A DNA stretch of 64,000 nt from Acidobacteriota bacterium (GCA_003385635.1 QQUY01000003.1:310001-374000), one strand, 5' to 3'. Shown: positions 1 to 9,113, counted from the first letter of the stretch. The notes: generated from the letters alone by a model not told the origin. Made by a program: numbers and translations.

Positions 1-1
1 G

Positions 2-394
2 AACAGGGAGCAGGTAGTTTCGGGGCGCGAGATTCGGACGGCCATTGAAGAACAGTATCCTCTCGAGCTGAAGCGGGACTCACGCGGGACGGAGACTGCC
101 TGGAGATACGGATTCAAGGACGGAGCGCCCGGCGAGATAGGCATCATTGCGCCAGTCACCGAAATGTTCTGCGGCCAATGCTCGAGGATACGACTTACCG
201 CTGACGGACAGATACGCACATGCCTTTTTTCGACCGTCGAACACGATCTGCGCGAAGTGGTCCGAAGCGGAGCCGATGACGAAGGGGTAGCTGAGTACAT
301 TCGCGCAGTCACACTTCAAAAAGAGGCCAGCCATCACATCAACGAGACGGATTTTGTCCAGCCTGAGCGGACGATGAGCTTTATCGGGGGCTGA
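2..394 (+). CDS. moaA: GTP 3',8-cyclase MoaA, C-terminal part
   Basis: This is the 3' end of a gene cut by the window edge; about 130 residues are visible. MoaA is a radical-SAM enzyme that turns GTP into 3',8-cyclo-GTP, the first step of molybdenum cofactor synthesis. The visible part is the C-terminal domain. It carries the MEMFCGQCSRIRLTADG-type segment whose cysteines (FCGQC, then TCLF 14 residues on) bind the second 4Fe-4S cluster that holds GTP. The protein ends in MSFIGG, matching the conserved double-glycine tail that MoaA needs for activity. The N-terminal radical-SAM CxxxCxxC motif lies outside the window. The frame is open from base 2 with no stop. The call is secure because cluster motif and tail both fit. 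Confidence 0.93.
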   Translation, partial: NREQVVSGREIRTAIEEQYPLELKRDSRGTETAWRYGFKDGAPGEIGIIAPVTEMFCGQCSRIRLTADGQIRTCLFSTVEHDLREVVRSGADDEGVAEYIRAVTLQKEASHHINETDFVQPERTMSFIGG

Positions 395-557
395 TCGCGC
401 ATCCGGGATTGCCTGTGCTGCGAAGACAACAGGAGACCGGCAGAAAACACAAGGGGGAACTCAAGTTATCAGGAAACTCGTCGCAGCGCTCGCCATCGTC
501 TGCTTCGCTACCTTCTTAACCCACGCGATCGAACTAAAGACGCTCCAGCCAAGGGAG

Positions 558-1985
558 ATGAAAGAGGATCTGGCCTTGATGGAGCGTGCCCTGACCGAGC
601 TGCATCCCGGGCTCTATCGATACAACACAAAAGAAGAATTTGCACGGAAGATAGCTGACTTCGAGGCAAAGCTGAATGAGCCCCTGCGGGAAGACCGCTT
701 TTTTCTGTTGACGGCTCAGCTGCTTTCCGGGATCAAATGCGGGCACACGTACCTGAATCCCTACAATCAGAAGAAAGAGATTTTCGAGCGTCTTATCGGC
801 CGGCAAACCTACATACCTTTCCATTTCAGATTCATCGACGGTTTCTTTGTGATCACCGAGAACGCTTCAGAGTTCGATCTCCCGAAAGGAAGCGCGATCA
901 CATCTATCAATGGCCGCACCGTCGATGAGATCGTACAGGGTCTTGTGAGTGTTTCGACCGCGGATGGCGACGGAACGACACTAACCCGGTTAAGGTCCGT
1001 CGATCTCAGCCGTGAGAACGGCGCCTCGTACGCGCACTTCGACCTCTACTTTCCGATCTTTTTCCCTCTTGATAGACCCGAGTTCGAGATCGAGGCGATC
1101 AGCTACAGGTCAAAGGAAAAGGTCCGTTTAAAGGTTCCAGCGATGACCAAGCAGGAGCGCACGGCAGCGATGGAAAAGAAGTATGGCAAGACACCGGGAT
1201 ACGATGAAGGATGGAGCTTTAAGTTCCTTAAAGACGGTACCGGCTATCTAAAGATCGACAATTTCATCACCTGGAAGCTAAGTATCGATTACAAGAGGTT
1301 TCTAGCCGACAGCTTTTCGAGGCTGAAAGAGGCAGGCGCCACAGATCTGATCATCGACATACGAAATTCGGACGGGGGCGATGCCGGAGTTGTCACAGAG
1401 CTGCTTCGCTATCTTCACAAGGACCCGTTTTCCTGCGAAACCGGGATCCGGACCTTTATTCGCACAGCCAAGGCGGATCCCGAGCTTCTGAAATACGCAA
1501 GCGTCTACGACCAGGATCTCAAAGCCGCGCTCTTGAACGGAGTGCCGAAGGACCGGTACAAGCCTGCGAAAAATGGCCTCCTCGAGTTCCTGAACGGGGC
1601 TGTGGCTTGTCCGGAGACCGAGCCCTACGCCGACCGGTTTGACGGTGACGTCTACCTGTTGACCGGACCCGACAACGCCTCCGCCGCATTCACGCTCGCG
1701 AAACGTGTAAAGGAAGCGTCACTGGCTACTCTTGTGGGAAGAAGCACGGGTGGGAATCTGAACGGTTTCAATGGCGGATCCTACCTTTTCTTCAATCTCC
1801 CGAACTCCGGGTTCGAGTTCGACATACCCGTATTCGCATACCATCCCGCCGATTCTTCACAGGCAAAGGATTCCGGCATCGAGCCTGACGTGAACGCAAT
1901 TTCCACTGCCAGCGACGCCGGTGAGGCGTTCGACCGCACTCTGGACAAGACACTCAGGTTGATCAAAGAGAAACAGGCGAGATAG
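558..1985 (+). CDS. S41-family (tail-specific protease-like) peptidase, secreted
   Basis: A 475-residue protein when read from the first standard start (ATG 558). The C-terminal half is a peptidase S41 domain: a strand-rich core with LIIDIRNSDGGD near residue 275, then GPDNASAAF with the presumed catalytic Ser at about residue 375, then GRSTGGN. Family members cleave proteins near their C-termini in the periplasm; the substrate here is unknown. The frame continues upstream without a stop to base 378. Bases 471-530 of it encode RKLVAALAIVCFATFLTHA, a good signal peptide. A purine-rich ribosome site (AGGGGG, 452-457) sits 10 bases before an ATC codon at 468. The true start is therefore probably near 468 rather than 558. 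No operon partner is clear. Confidence 0.8.
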   Translation: MKEDLALMERALTELHPGLYRYNTKEEFARKIADFEAKLNEPLREDRFFLLTAQLLSGIKCGHTYLNPYNQKKEIFERLIGRQTYIPFHFRFIDGFFVITENASEFDLPKGSAITSINGRTVDEIVQGLVSVSTADGDGTTLTRLRSVDLSRENGASYAHFDLYFPIFFPLDRPEFEIEAISYRSKEKVRLKVPAMTKQERTAAMEKKYGKTPGYDEGWSFKFLKDGTGYLKIDNFITWKLSIDYKRFLADSFSRLKEAGATDLIIDIRNSDGGDAGVVTELLRYLHKDPFSCETGIRTFIRTAKADPELLKYASVYDQDLKAALLNGVPKDRYKPAKNGLLEFLNGAVACPETEPYADRFDGDVYLLTGPDNASAAFTLAKRVKEASLATLVGRSTGGNLNGFNGGSYLFFNLPNSGFEFDIPVFAYHPADSSQAKDSGIEPDVNAISTASDAGEAFDRTLDKTLRLIKEKQAR

Positions 1986-2047
1986 GGGACCTGCTAAGAC
2001 CTGATCCAGGGTTGCCAACTCCCTGAGGGCTTGGTTAGACTTCGCTA

Positions 2048-2668
2048 ATGGACCTTAAACAGGCTGGCGCCTTGATCGCAGAGGCGGCGTCCGAGTTCTA
2101 CAGGCGAGGCTGGGTGCTCGGCACGAGCGGTAACTTCTCGGCCGTACTCGGCAGAGAGCCTTTGCGGGTCTGCATTACCTCGAGCGGAAAGGAAAAGGGA
2201 AGCCTGGGTGAAGGCGATTTCCTCGAAGTCGATTCGAAAGGAAATGTAAGTGCCGGAAACGGCAGGCCGTCAGCCGAGACATCGATCCATATCGCGATCT
2301 ACAACGAACTCAAAAACTGCGGCGCGGTGTTCCATACCCATTCTGTCTGGGGTAACCTGCTCTCGGACCGAGACCTTGCGGCGGGCGCGATCGCGATCGA
2401 GGGCCAGGAAATGCTGAAGGGCCTTGCCGGCGTTGTTACCCACGAGCACAGGGAAGAAGTTCCTGTGATCGCAAATTCGCAGGATTACGGCGAGCTTTCG
2501 GAAACCGTGAGGTCAGTAGTTTCAGAGAAGAACAAGATACACGGGATCTATCTGCACCGCCACGGGCTTTACACGTGGGGAAACACGATCGCCGATGCTA
2601 AACGGCATATCGAGATATTCGAGTTCTTGTTTGAAGTTACAGGGAGAGCGGCAAGCAGTAAGCAGTGA
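2048..2668 (+). CDS. mtnB: Methylthioribulose-1-phosphate dehydratase
   Basis: A 206-residue class II aldolase/adducin-fold protein. MtnB dehydrates 5-methylthioribulose-1-phosphate in the methionine salvage pathway. Visible support: the GTSGNFSA segment near residue 26, the metal-binding HTHSVWGN pair (about residue 97), and LHRHGLYTWG with the later metal histidines (about residue 170). Length is normal for the family. The acireductone dioxygenase and enolase-phosphatase genes follow on the same strand, so three consecutive salvage steps are encoded together; mtnA and mtnK are not in the window. The last residues (SSKQ) and the stop lie inside a heptad repeat that runs on past the gene, so the C-terminal tail is probably repeat-derived. 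Confidence 0.93.
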   Translation: MDLKQAGALIAEAASEFYRRGWVLGTSGNFSAVLGREPLRVCITSSGKEKGSLGEGDFLEVDSKGNVSAGNGRPSAETSIHIAIYNELKNCGAVFHTHSVWGNLLSDRDLAAGAIAIEGQEMLKGLAGVVTHEHREEVPVIANSQDYGELSETVRSVVSEKNKIHGIYLHRHGLYTWGNTIADAKRHIEIFEFLFEVTGRAASSKQ

Positions 2669-2676
2669 GCGGTGAA
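2653..2676 (+). repeat. Heptad repeat, AGCAGTGAGCGGTG family (copy 1)
   Basis: A short run with a 7-base period (AGCAGTA, AGCAGTG, AGCGGTG). It covers the last codons and stop of mtnB. The same 19 bases recur in inverted orientation at 3589-3607, before mtnC, so the mtnD gene lies between inverted copies. Confidence 0.7.
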
Positions 2677-2943
2677 CCGTATGAAGACTTGGTTTAGCGG
2701 CGGGCTTGCCCGCGCTTTCAGGTATCTAGGATCAAGGATCAAGATCAGGTATCACGTATGCATCGGCGTTGCCTCTTTGCGCTCCTTGGCCGCTTTGCTA
2801 CTTTGCGAGAGGTCGTCTTCTTTGTGACATCCCGTCATCGGCGACAATTTGCATCGGAAGAACACTCGGAAAGCCGCGAGGGCCGGCAAACAGAAAGCGC
2901 TGGAATCGTAGGTTAAGTAGAAGAGTAGAAAGAGGTTTTAGAT
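2677..2943. other. Intergenic stretch with two further short-repeat types
   Basis: No gene is supported here. Bases 2725-2750 hold an AGGATCAAGGATCAAG-type repeat also seen at 9127-9141. Bases 2774-2812 hold a CTTTGCG-type repeat (CTCTTTGCGCTCCTTGG and following) that recurs near 52350 and, inverted, at 52434-52457. The last 40 bases before mtnD are purine-rich (AAGAGTAGAAAGAGG) and include its ribosome site. Confidence 0.55.
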
Positions 2944-3492
2944 ATGGCGGTTCTTTCAATTACGGAAGAAAGCAGAAAGATCACCGATGCCCGTGAGATC
3001 ACTAAGTATCTCTCAGGAATCGGGATCGAATATGAAAGGTGGGACACCGAAGGGCTGCGCGTTGGCGAGGACGCAAGCGAGGAAAAGATCCTTGAGGCCT
3101 ATTCGACGGAGATCGATGAGCTCAAGAGGTCAGGCGGATATGTTACGGCGGACGTGATCGACGTTTCTCCCGAGACACCCGGCCTCGACGATATGCTTGC
3201 CAAGTTCAATAAAGAACACTGGCACGATGAAGACGAGGTCAGGTACATCGTTAAGGGCCACGGTCTGTTCCATATCTCGCCCGAGAAAGGCCCTGTCGTC
3301 GGGATCGAGATGGAGGCCGGTGACCTGATTCGCGTCCCGAAAGGCACCCTTCATTGGTTCGACCTATGCGCCGACCGCACGGTCCGTGCCATTCGCCTCT
3401 TCCAGGACCCTTCCGGCTGGACGCCGCATTACACTGACAGCAGGAACGAAGACGGGTATCAGCCGCTCTGCTTCTCGGCAGTGAGCGGTTAG
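2944..3492 (+). CDS. mtnD: Acireductone dioxygenase
   Basis: A 182-residue cupin-fold metalloenzyme. It oxidises the acireductone of the methionine salvage pathway to 2-keto-4-methylthiobutyrate plus formate, or off-pathway with nickel. The metal ligands are visible: [10 protein letters not shown] gives the two His and the Glu (about residues 98-104), and GTLHWF gives the last His (about residue 138). Length fits the family. AGAGG lies 9 bases before the ATG. The gene sits between mtnB and mtnC. The stop codon and the last residues (FSAVSG) fall in a copy of the AGCGGTGAGCAG heptad repeat, as in mtnB. Confidence 0.95.
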   Translation: MAVLSITEESRKITDAREITKYLSGIGIEYERWDTEGLRVGEDASEEKILEAYSTEIDELKRSGGYVTADVIDVSPETPGLDDMLAKFNKEHWHDEDEVRYIVKGHGLFHISPEKGPVVGIEMEAGDLIRVPKGTLHWFDLCADRTVRAIRLFQDPSGWTPHYTDSRNEDGYQPLCFSAVSG

Positions 3493-3609
3493 CGGTGAGC
3501 AGCGAGCAGTTACCGGTAAACGAAAAGCGGTGGCGGCCTCGAATCTATGGGTCAAGAATATCAGGCTTTTGGGTGAACGAATCAATCTGCTCACCGCTCA
3601 CTGCTTACT
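3478..3609. repeat. Inverted heptad-repeat cassette between mtnD and mtnC
   Basis: The left arm (3478-3512) is made of GAGCGGT/GAGCAGC-type heptads. The right arm (3587-3609) is the reverse complement of the same family (CTGCTCACCGCTCACTGC). About 74 bases of unrelated sequence lie between. The left arm overlaps the mtnD stop; the right arm ends 9 bases before the mtnC ATG. Part of a class of inverted-repeat cassettes seen throughout the window. Confidence 0.7.
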
Positions 3610-3617
3610 AAAAAGAC

Positions 3618-4319
3618 ATGGCATTCCTTCTCGACATCGAAGGTACGACGACGCCGATCGATTTTGTGCACAAGGTGCTTTTCCCGTACGCGCGAAACCG
3701 TATGGCGGGGTATGTGGAGGAACATTTTGAGGAAATTGGACCGGAGATCTTAGCCCTCGAAAGCGAGGCCGCTAAAGACAACTCCGGAGGTGTTTACCGG
3801 GAGGAGTTCCGTATGAATTCGCCTGGCTCCGTCTCGGACTACCTGAAGTTTCTGATCGACAACGACCGTAAGTCGACGCCGCTGAAATCGATCCAGGGGA
3901 TGATATGGAAGAAGGGGTACGAATCCGGAGACCTTGTTTCTCAGGTTTATGCTGACGTTCCGGCCGCCTTCCGGGCGTGGCGCGAGGAAGGAGACTCCAT
4001 CAACATCTATTCATCCGGGAGCGCATTGGCTCAGGTACTGCTTTTCAGACACACTGACCACGGCGACCTGACCGGTTTCATCGACAACTATTTCGATACG
4101 AACATAGGGCATAAGAAGGAAAGAAATTCATACGCTGAGATAGCCTCAAGACTGGACGTGGACCCTTCGGGAATCGTATTCGTGTCCGACGTAGATGCGG
4201 AGCTCGATGCGGCGACGGCGGCCGGAATGAGAACATATCTTTCGATCCGTGAAGGGAATCCGGATCAAGAAAACGCCGGAGGGCATCAAACGGTCCGTTC
4301 ATTGGAAGAGATCGTCTGA
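3618..4319 (+). CDS. mtnC: Acireductone synthase (enolase-phosphatase E1)
   Basis: A 233-residue HAD-superfamily protein. MtnC both enolises and dephosphorylates 2,3-diketo-5-methylthiopentyl-1-phosphate, feeding MtnD. The N-terminus LLDIEGTTTPIDFV holds the catalytic Asp and the Glu that in E1 enzymes replaces the second HAD Asp. YSSGSALAQ (about residue 134) is motif II and FVSDVDAELDAA (about residue 190) is motif III/IV. The ATG comes directly after a repeat arm, with only AAAAAGAC as a weak ribosome site. Confidence is high from motifs and position. Confidence 0.94.
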   Translation: MAFLLDIEGTTTPIDFVHKVLFPYARNRMAGYVEEHFEEIGPEILALESEAAKDNSGGVYREEFRMNSPGSVSDYLKFLIDNDRKSTPLKSIQGMIWKKGYESGDLVSQVYADVPAAFRAWREEGDSINIYSSGSALAQVLLFRHTDHGDLTGFIDNYFDTNIGHKKERNSYAEIASRLDVDPSGIVFVSDVDAELDAATAAGMRTYLSIREGNPDQENAGGHQTVRSLEEIV

Positions 4320-4354
4320 GACACTAAGCTCCGGATCGCACCGGAACGAATTCT

Positions 4355-4900
4355 ATGACAAACGGAAGTATTGAAACGGCAACCGTCGGCGGCGGTTGTT
4401 TCTGGTGTACCGAAGCCGTGTACCTAGCCTTGAAGGGAATCGAGGAAGTCGTGTCCGGCTACTCAGGTGGGCAAACAGAGAATCCCACGTATCAGGAAGT
4501 CTGTACGGGTGCCACAGGGCATGCAGAAGTTGTGCAGGTGAAGTTCGACTCCGACGAGATCTCGTTCAAGGAAGTTCTTCAGATCTTTTTTGCAACTCAC
4601 GATCCGACAACGTTGAACCGCCAGGGCAACGATGTAGGCACTCAATACAGATCGGTCGTCTTCTATCATTCCCCTGAACAAAGAGACATTGCGGAGAAGC
4701 TGATCGCCGAAATTGAGAAGCAGGCGATCTTCGACGACCCGATATTGACCGAGGTCGTTGAGTTCTCAAAGTTCTATCCGGCTGAGGACTATCACCAGAA
4801 CTACTTCGAAAAAAATCCGAACCAGCCTTACTGCACGGCGGTCGTCGCTCCCAAGGTCGCGAAATTCCGAAAGGTCTTTTTTGACCGACTTAAGAAGTGA
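4355..4900 (+). CDS. msrA: Peptide-methionine (S)-S-oxide reductase
   Basis: A 181-residue MsrA. It reduces methionine-S-sulfoxide in proteins using thioredoxin. The catalytic motif GGGCFWCTEAVY is near residue 12, so this is the short cytoplasmic form with no signal peptide. Other family signatures are GYSGGQTENPTYQEVCTG and HAEVVQVKFD. It starts 35 bases after mtnC on the same strand, and both deal with methionine, so co-transcription is plausible but not shown. Confidence 0.96.
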   Translation: MTNGSIETATVGGGCFWCTEAVYLALKGIEEVVSGYSGGQTENPTYQEVCTGATGHAEVVQVKFDSDEISFKEVLQIFFATHDPTTLNRQGNDVGTQYRSVVFYHSPEQRDIAEKLIAEIEKQAIFDDPILTEVVEFSKFYPAEDYHQNYFEKNPNQPYCTAVVAPKVAKFRKVFFDRLKK

Positions 4901-4954
4901 TATAAATCCGGAAGTTCGTATTTGATCCGATTTCCGCCAAACAGGAGAAGCGTT

Positions 4955-7804
4955 ATGTTCCGTTTGATCTTGCGGCTGACAGCGTTGGTCTTCGCGGTCG
5001 GCCTGACGTCCGCTACCGTCCATTCTCAGGAATGCAAGCCCCCCGAGATCGTCTTTAACAAGGACTCGGGAAACATCTTTACTGAAGAACAGGAGATGTA
5101 CCTCGGCGATGCGATAGCCGAACAGATACAAAGGGACTTCCGGATTCTGGAAGATCCCGAGGTCAATGCCTTTCTCGATAGAGTTGGTGATCGACTGATC
5201 CGTCACCTTCCCCCCACATCTCTCAAATTCAGGTTTTTCATCGTCGATATTCCGGAAGTCAACGCTTTTGCTATGCCCGGCGGCAGGATCTTCGTCACGA
5301 GGAAACTGATCGCTTTTGTCAGGTCCGAGGATGAATTGGCAGGGATCCTTGCCCACGAACTCGGACACGGCATCGTGCGACACGGAGCCCAGGACCTAAG
5401 CAAGGTGTTCAGAGAAGTCCTGAAGATCGATTCCTTTACCGATCGGGCGGACGTTTTTGCAAAGTACAACGAGTTACTCGACAGACAGAACACCAAGCGT
5501 GTTCGGAGAAGCAGCGGACACGAGGGCGACCAGCAGATGGAGGCTGACCGAATAGGTGTTTTTGCAATGACGGCCGCCGGCTATGACCCGGCAGCATTCA
5601 CCAGCGCGTTCGACCGTCTTTTCGAGACGGAAGGAAAAACGGGAAGCTGGTTTTCCGATCTGTTTGGTGCAACGAAACCTGAACAGAAGAGGCTGAGGGA
5701 GATTCTCGACGCCGTCAAGGAAGTTCCCAAAGAATGTGTGGAGAGGGAAAGCGTCGGAACCCAAACGGAGTTCGAGGACTGGCAGGCGGAGGCAATTCTG
5801 ATCTCTTCGGTTCCAAGAACGGAGAGCGTCAGCGCGGTAATCCGCCGCAACCTGCTTAATCCACGTTTGCGGGACCAGATCCGGCATCTGGAGTTCAGCC
5901 CGGACGGCAAGAGCTTGATAGCCCAGGATGACTCGACGATCTTTGTGCTTAAGACCTCGCCCTTCGAAATAAGGTTCAGGATCGATGCACCAGAGGCAGA
6001 GGATGCAAACTTCACCCCCGATTCCAGGTCCGTTGTTTTCTCGACTCCGGGCCTCAGAGTAGAAAAGTGGGATGTGGCATCCGGTGAGGCGGAACTGATT
6101 CGGGAGGTCTATCTAAACAGGGAATGCATTCAGACAGCGCTTTCTCCGGACGGATCAAAATTGGTTTGCGTAGATACCTCGGACAGCTCCGCTTCTCGTA
6201 AGTTTAACGTGAAGGTGTTCGATGTAGCCACGAACAAGTTGCTCCTTGAACGAAAAGACATCTTCTCAACTCGCCGCAGGTTCATGAGCTTCAATCAGTT
6301 ATTCAGTTCCTTTGGGCGTCTCAATCGGCGCTTGCTGGAGATCGAGTTCACTCCCAGCGGCCGCTATATCGTACTGGGCGCAGGAGAGGCTAATGTCCTG
6401 GATCTTTCAACTGGCGAAGAGGTTAAGCTTGGCGGAAACCTCGATGAGATCATGGCATTTCCATTTGCGTTCATCTCGAACGATCTGATCATCGGTCAGG
6501 ACGATAAGAAGATGGAAGACTCCGGCGTGTTCCAGTTTCCATCCGGACGGAGGCTCGAGAAGTTCGATCTTTTTGCAGATTCTCTTGAACGGCCTCACCA
6601 AGGTAATTATGTCCTTGTCCGGCCGATCAAGACCGCCGCCGTAGGAGTCTTTGATCTATCAACAAAGAAATTTCTGCTTGCGAACAACAATCCCGCGCTG
6701 GCCGTCCACGGAAACGTTTTTGTATCCGAGAACAAGGACGGGGTGCTGGGTCTCTACAGGCTGGATAAAGATGAAACCATCGCGACGCTCGAACTTCCCG
6801 ACAGCCGGCTAGGTGGACTGCGTGCTTTGGATGTTTCACCGGATCTCAATTGGCTAGCCGTTTCAAACGACGAGAGAGGTGCGGTCTGGAGTCTTTACTC
6901 CGGGAAACGGCTGTTTTACGTAGAGCCCTTTTCTGCCGCTTATTTTGACAAGACCGGAAAGATCTTTGCGGATTTTGGCAGCGCAAAGGACAAGACTCGC
7001 CGTCTGGGCATAATGAACCTCGCAGATCAGCAGCTTCAGAACGGACGGGAACTTCCGGGTTCGAGAGCGACACAATTTGGGAAGTATCTCGTAACGTATG
7101 ACTACAAAGGGGCAGGAACCACGAGAATAGATGTTCCAACCGATATAAGGTCTGGTGTCAGGATCATTTCGATGCGCAACGATATCGACACAACGTTTCA
7201 GCTTCGAGCTCTCGAGAGCAATGAGGTGATATGGGAGCACGAGTTCAAAAAAGTGTTTCCCCGCAGTTTTTTTGACTCGTTCAACGAGAACATATCTTTC
7301 GTGCTTCCCGCCTCGGGAGATTCAGCCAAAGAGATCTACAAGGATAGCGAGCCGCTGAAGCAAAAGGCGAAGGAGCTTGGCGACAAGGATGGCGATTACT
7401 TCGTGCACGTAGTCGAGGCCGGAACGGGAAAGGTACTTGGGCAGACTTTCATCGAGACCGGAGAGGGATCGTTCAGGATACTCGAGGCGGAAGCGGTCGG
7501 CGACTATCTTGGCGTTGCGGATTCTGAAAATAGAGTTCAGGTGTTCTCACTTTCAACCGGTGACTTGCTTGGTCGGTTCTTTGGAAGGAACTTTGCGATC
7601 AACAAAGAAGACGGGACGCTTGCCATCGGGAATCTGTCGGGAAAGCTGAACATCTATGATATTAGATCTGGAAGGGTCCTTGAGCAGATGTCATTTACTT
7701 CGCCGATTGCCTATGCCGTTTTCGGAAAGTACGGCAAGAAGCTGCTCGTACTTACTACTGATCAAGAGGCGCTGATACTGGATACGACCAGGTTTGGTCA
7801 GTAA
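4955..7804 (+). CDS. Secreted M48 metalloprotease fused to a beta-propeller domain
   Basis: The ATG at 4955 follows AGGAG by 7 bases and starts a clear signal peptide (MFRLILRLTALVFAVGL, then an SxxHSQ cleavage region). The mature protein is exported; total length is 949 residues. Residues about 40-280 are an M48 (Ste24/BepA-like) peptidase: HELGHGIVRHG near residue 134 gives the zinc histidines and catalytic Glu, and EADRIGVFAM gives the third ligand. From about residue 300 to the end are repeated strands of the kind LEFSPDGKSLIA, VSPDLNWLAVS and ASGEAELI, as in WD40/PD40 propellers. BepA-type proteases assist outer-membrane protein quality control; here the TPR domain of BepA is replaced by a long propeller. 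Its substrate is unknown. Confidence 0.87.
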   Translation: MFRLILRLTALVFAVGLTSATVHSQECKPPEIVFNKDSGNIFTEEQEMYLGDAIAEQIQRDFRILEDPEVNAFLDRVGDRLIRHLPPTSLKFRFFIVDIPEVNAFAMPGGRIFVTRKLIAFVRSEDELAGILAHELGHGIVRHGAQDLSKVFREVLKIDSFTDRADVFAKYNELLDRQNTKRVRRSSGHEGDQQMEADRIGVFAMTAAGYDPAAFTSAFDRLFETEGKTGSWFSDLFGATKPEQKRLREILDAVKEVPKECVERESVGTQTEFEDWQAEAILISSVPRTESVSAVIRRNLLNPRLRDQIRHLEFSPDGKSLIAQDDSTIFVLKTSPFEIRFRIDAPEAEDANFTPDSRSVVFSTPGLRVEKWDVASGEAELIREVYLNRECIQTALSPDGSKLVCVDTSDSSASRKFNVKVFDVATNKLLLERKDIFSTRRRFMSFNQLFSSFGRLNRRLLEIEFTPSGRYIVLGAGEANVLDLSTGEEVKLGGNLDEIMAFPFAFISNDLIIGQDDKKMEDSGVFQFPSGRRLEKFDLFADSLERPHQGNYVLVRPIKTAAVGVFDLSTKKFLLANNNPALAVHGNVFVSENKDGVLGLYRLDKDETIATLELPDSRLGGLRALDVSPDLNWLAVSNDERGAVWSLYSGKRLFYVEPFSAAYFDKTGKIFADFGSAKDKTRRLGIMNLADQQLQNGRELPGSRATQFGKYLVTYDYKGAGTTRIDVPTDIRSGVRIISMRNDIDTTFQLRALESNEVIWEHEFKKVFPRSFFDSFNENISFVLPASGDSAKEIYKDSEPLKQKAKELGDKDGDYFVHVVEAGTGKVLGQTFIETGEGSFRILEAEAVGDYLGVADSENRVQVFSLSTGDLLGRFFGRNFAINKEDGTLAIGNLSGKLNIYDIRSGRVLEQMSFTSPIAYAVFGKYGKKLLVLTTDQEALILDTTRFGQ

Positions 7805-8120
7805 ACAATTTGAGAAGTCTATTCGGCTTGTTGAGTTTGTTCAGGCTGTCGCGGTTTTCTATTGCGGCTCCGCCGCCCCGATGTGCGGAAAGGCTTGCCT
7901 TTCCGTGGGAATTGAAAAAGATTGTCCACGGGGGCAAAGCCCCCTTGGGGAGGAGATGAAAAGGGACGCGCCGGTAAGCCAGACGATTACCGCACATCAA
8001 CGCGGCTAAGCCGCAAACCACGCTGACTCAAAAGATTCACGGGACTAAACCGGAAACCATTTCTGGTTTCTCTCCGTAATTACCGGACCTGCATAGAGAT
8101 CTGAAACCGGAGACAAATCA
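7805..8120. repeat. Intergenic region with four tight hairpins
   Basis: No gene is supported. Four inverted repeats follow one another: 7886-7905 (CGGAAAGGC, 2-base loop, GCCTTTCCG), 7930-7944 (GGGGGC AAA GCCCCC), 8002-8014 (GCGGC TAA GCCGC) and 8053-8070 (GAAACCA TTTC TGGTTTC). None has a T-run, so simple terminators are unlikely. The first resembles a hairpin in the next intergenic gap (9198-9215). The last 20 bases carry the ribosome site of the following gene. Confidence 0.6.
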
Positions 8121-9113
8121 ATGAAATTTCAAAAGGCCTTATTGCCTTCGATATTCTTTTCGCTGCTCGCCTTTCCGCTGCTCGCCTGTGCGCAGGGAAC
8201 TGGCAGGACCGAGCTTCTTATCCTTAACAAGAACGAGGCGAAGATGGTCATTGTCGACGCTGCGACGCTTGAGAAAGTCGGCGAGGTTCCGACAGGCGAC
8301 TTTCCTCACGAGGTCGCTGTGTCTGCCGACGGTAAGACCGCATATGTCGCCAATTATGGCGCGCAGCAGCCGAATAATTCGATCTCGGTGATCGACATCC
8401 CCGGCAGGAAGGAGATCAAGCGGATCGATCTGGGAGGTTTCTACAGGCCTCACGGGATCGCAGTCGTGGACGGAAAGGTTTTCTTCACTTCAGAGTCAAG
8501 CAGGACCGTGGCGCGTCTAGATCCTCAGACGGAAAAGATCGATTGGGTGATGGGAACCGGTCAGACGGCGACTCATATGCTTGCGATAACTCCTGACGGC
8601 GGACGGCTCTACACAGCGAACATCGCTTCGGATACCGTCACATCGATCAATCTGAAAGGCCCGCCGAGCCCTGCGAACATCAAGCAGATTGCAGTCGGCA
8701 GGCAGCCTGAAGCGATCGATGTGTCCCCTAACGGAAAGGAAGTGTGGGTCGGTCAGAACGGAGACGGCAAGATCTCGATAATCGACCCGGCTACAGATCA
8801 GGTCAAGGAATCGATCGAGGTAGGTAAAGTGCCTATTCGGGTCAAGTTCACGCCCGATGGAAAATATGTCCTGGTTTCCGACGCCAGCTCAGGCGAGCTT
8901 GTGGTCGTCGATGCCGCTACCAGAAAAGAAGTAAAACGAGCCTCGGTCGGTGGAGTGCCGGTGGGAATCCTTGTCCAACCCGACACGAAACGAGCCTATG
9001 TCGCGCTGACACAGCTCGACACGGTAAAGGTCTTTGATATGGAAACAATGGAGTTCATTAAGGATCTCAAGCCCGGAGACAATCCAGACGGTCTCGGTTG
9101 GGCGGCGTATTGA
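8121..9113 (+). CDS. YncE-like seven-bladed beta-propeller protein, exported
   Basis: A 330-residue protein with an N-terminal signal sequence (LLPSIFFSLLAFPLLACAQ). The LLAC end may be a lipobox, so a lipoprotein is possible. The rest is repeated propeller blades of the 40-residue YVTN/YncE type: VADGKTAYVANYG-like, TPDGGRLYTANIASD, SPNGKEVWVGQNGDG, TPDGKYVLVSDASSG and QPDTKRAYVALTQLD, each ending in a VIDxxT/R strand. Such proteins are surface or periplasmic binders, some tied to metal or cofactor handling. No catalytic site is evident. The ATG is preceded by GGAGACAAATCA. Partners cannot be named. Confidence 0.8.
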   Translation: MKFQKALLPSIFFSLLAFPLLACAQGTGRTELLILNKNEAKMVIVDAATLEKVGEVPTGDFPHEVAVSADGKTAYVANYGAQQPNNSISVIDIPGRKEIKRIDLGGFYRPHGIAVVDGKVFFTSESSRTVARLDPQTEKIDWVMGTGQTATHMLAITPDGGRLYTANIASDTVTSINLKGPPSPANIKQIAVGRQPEAIDVSPNGKEVWVGQNGDGKISIIDPATDQVKESIEVGKVPIRVKFTPDGKYVLVSDASSGELVVVDAATRKEVKRASVGGVPVGILVQPDTKRAYVALTQLDTVKVFDMETMEFIKDLKPGDNPDGLGWAAY

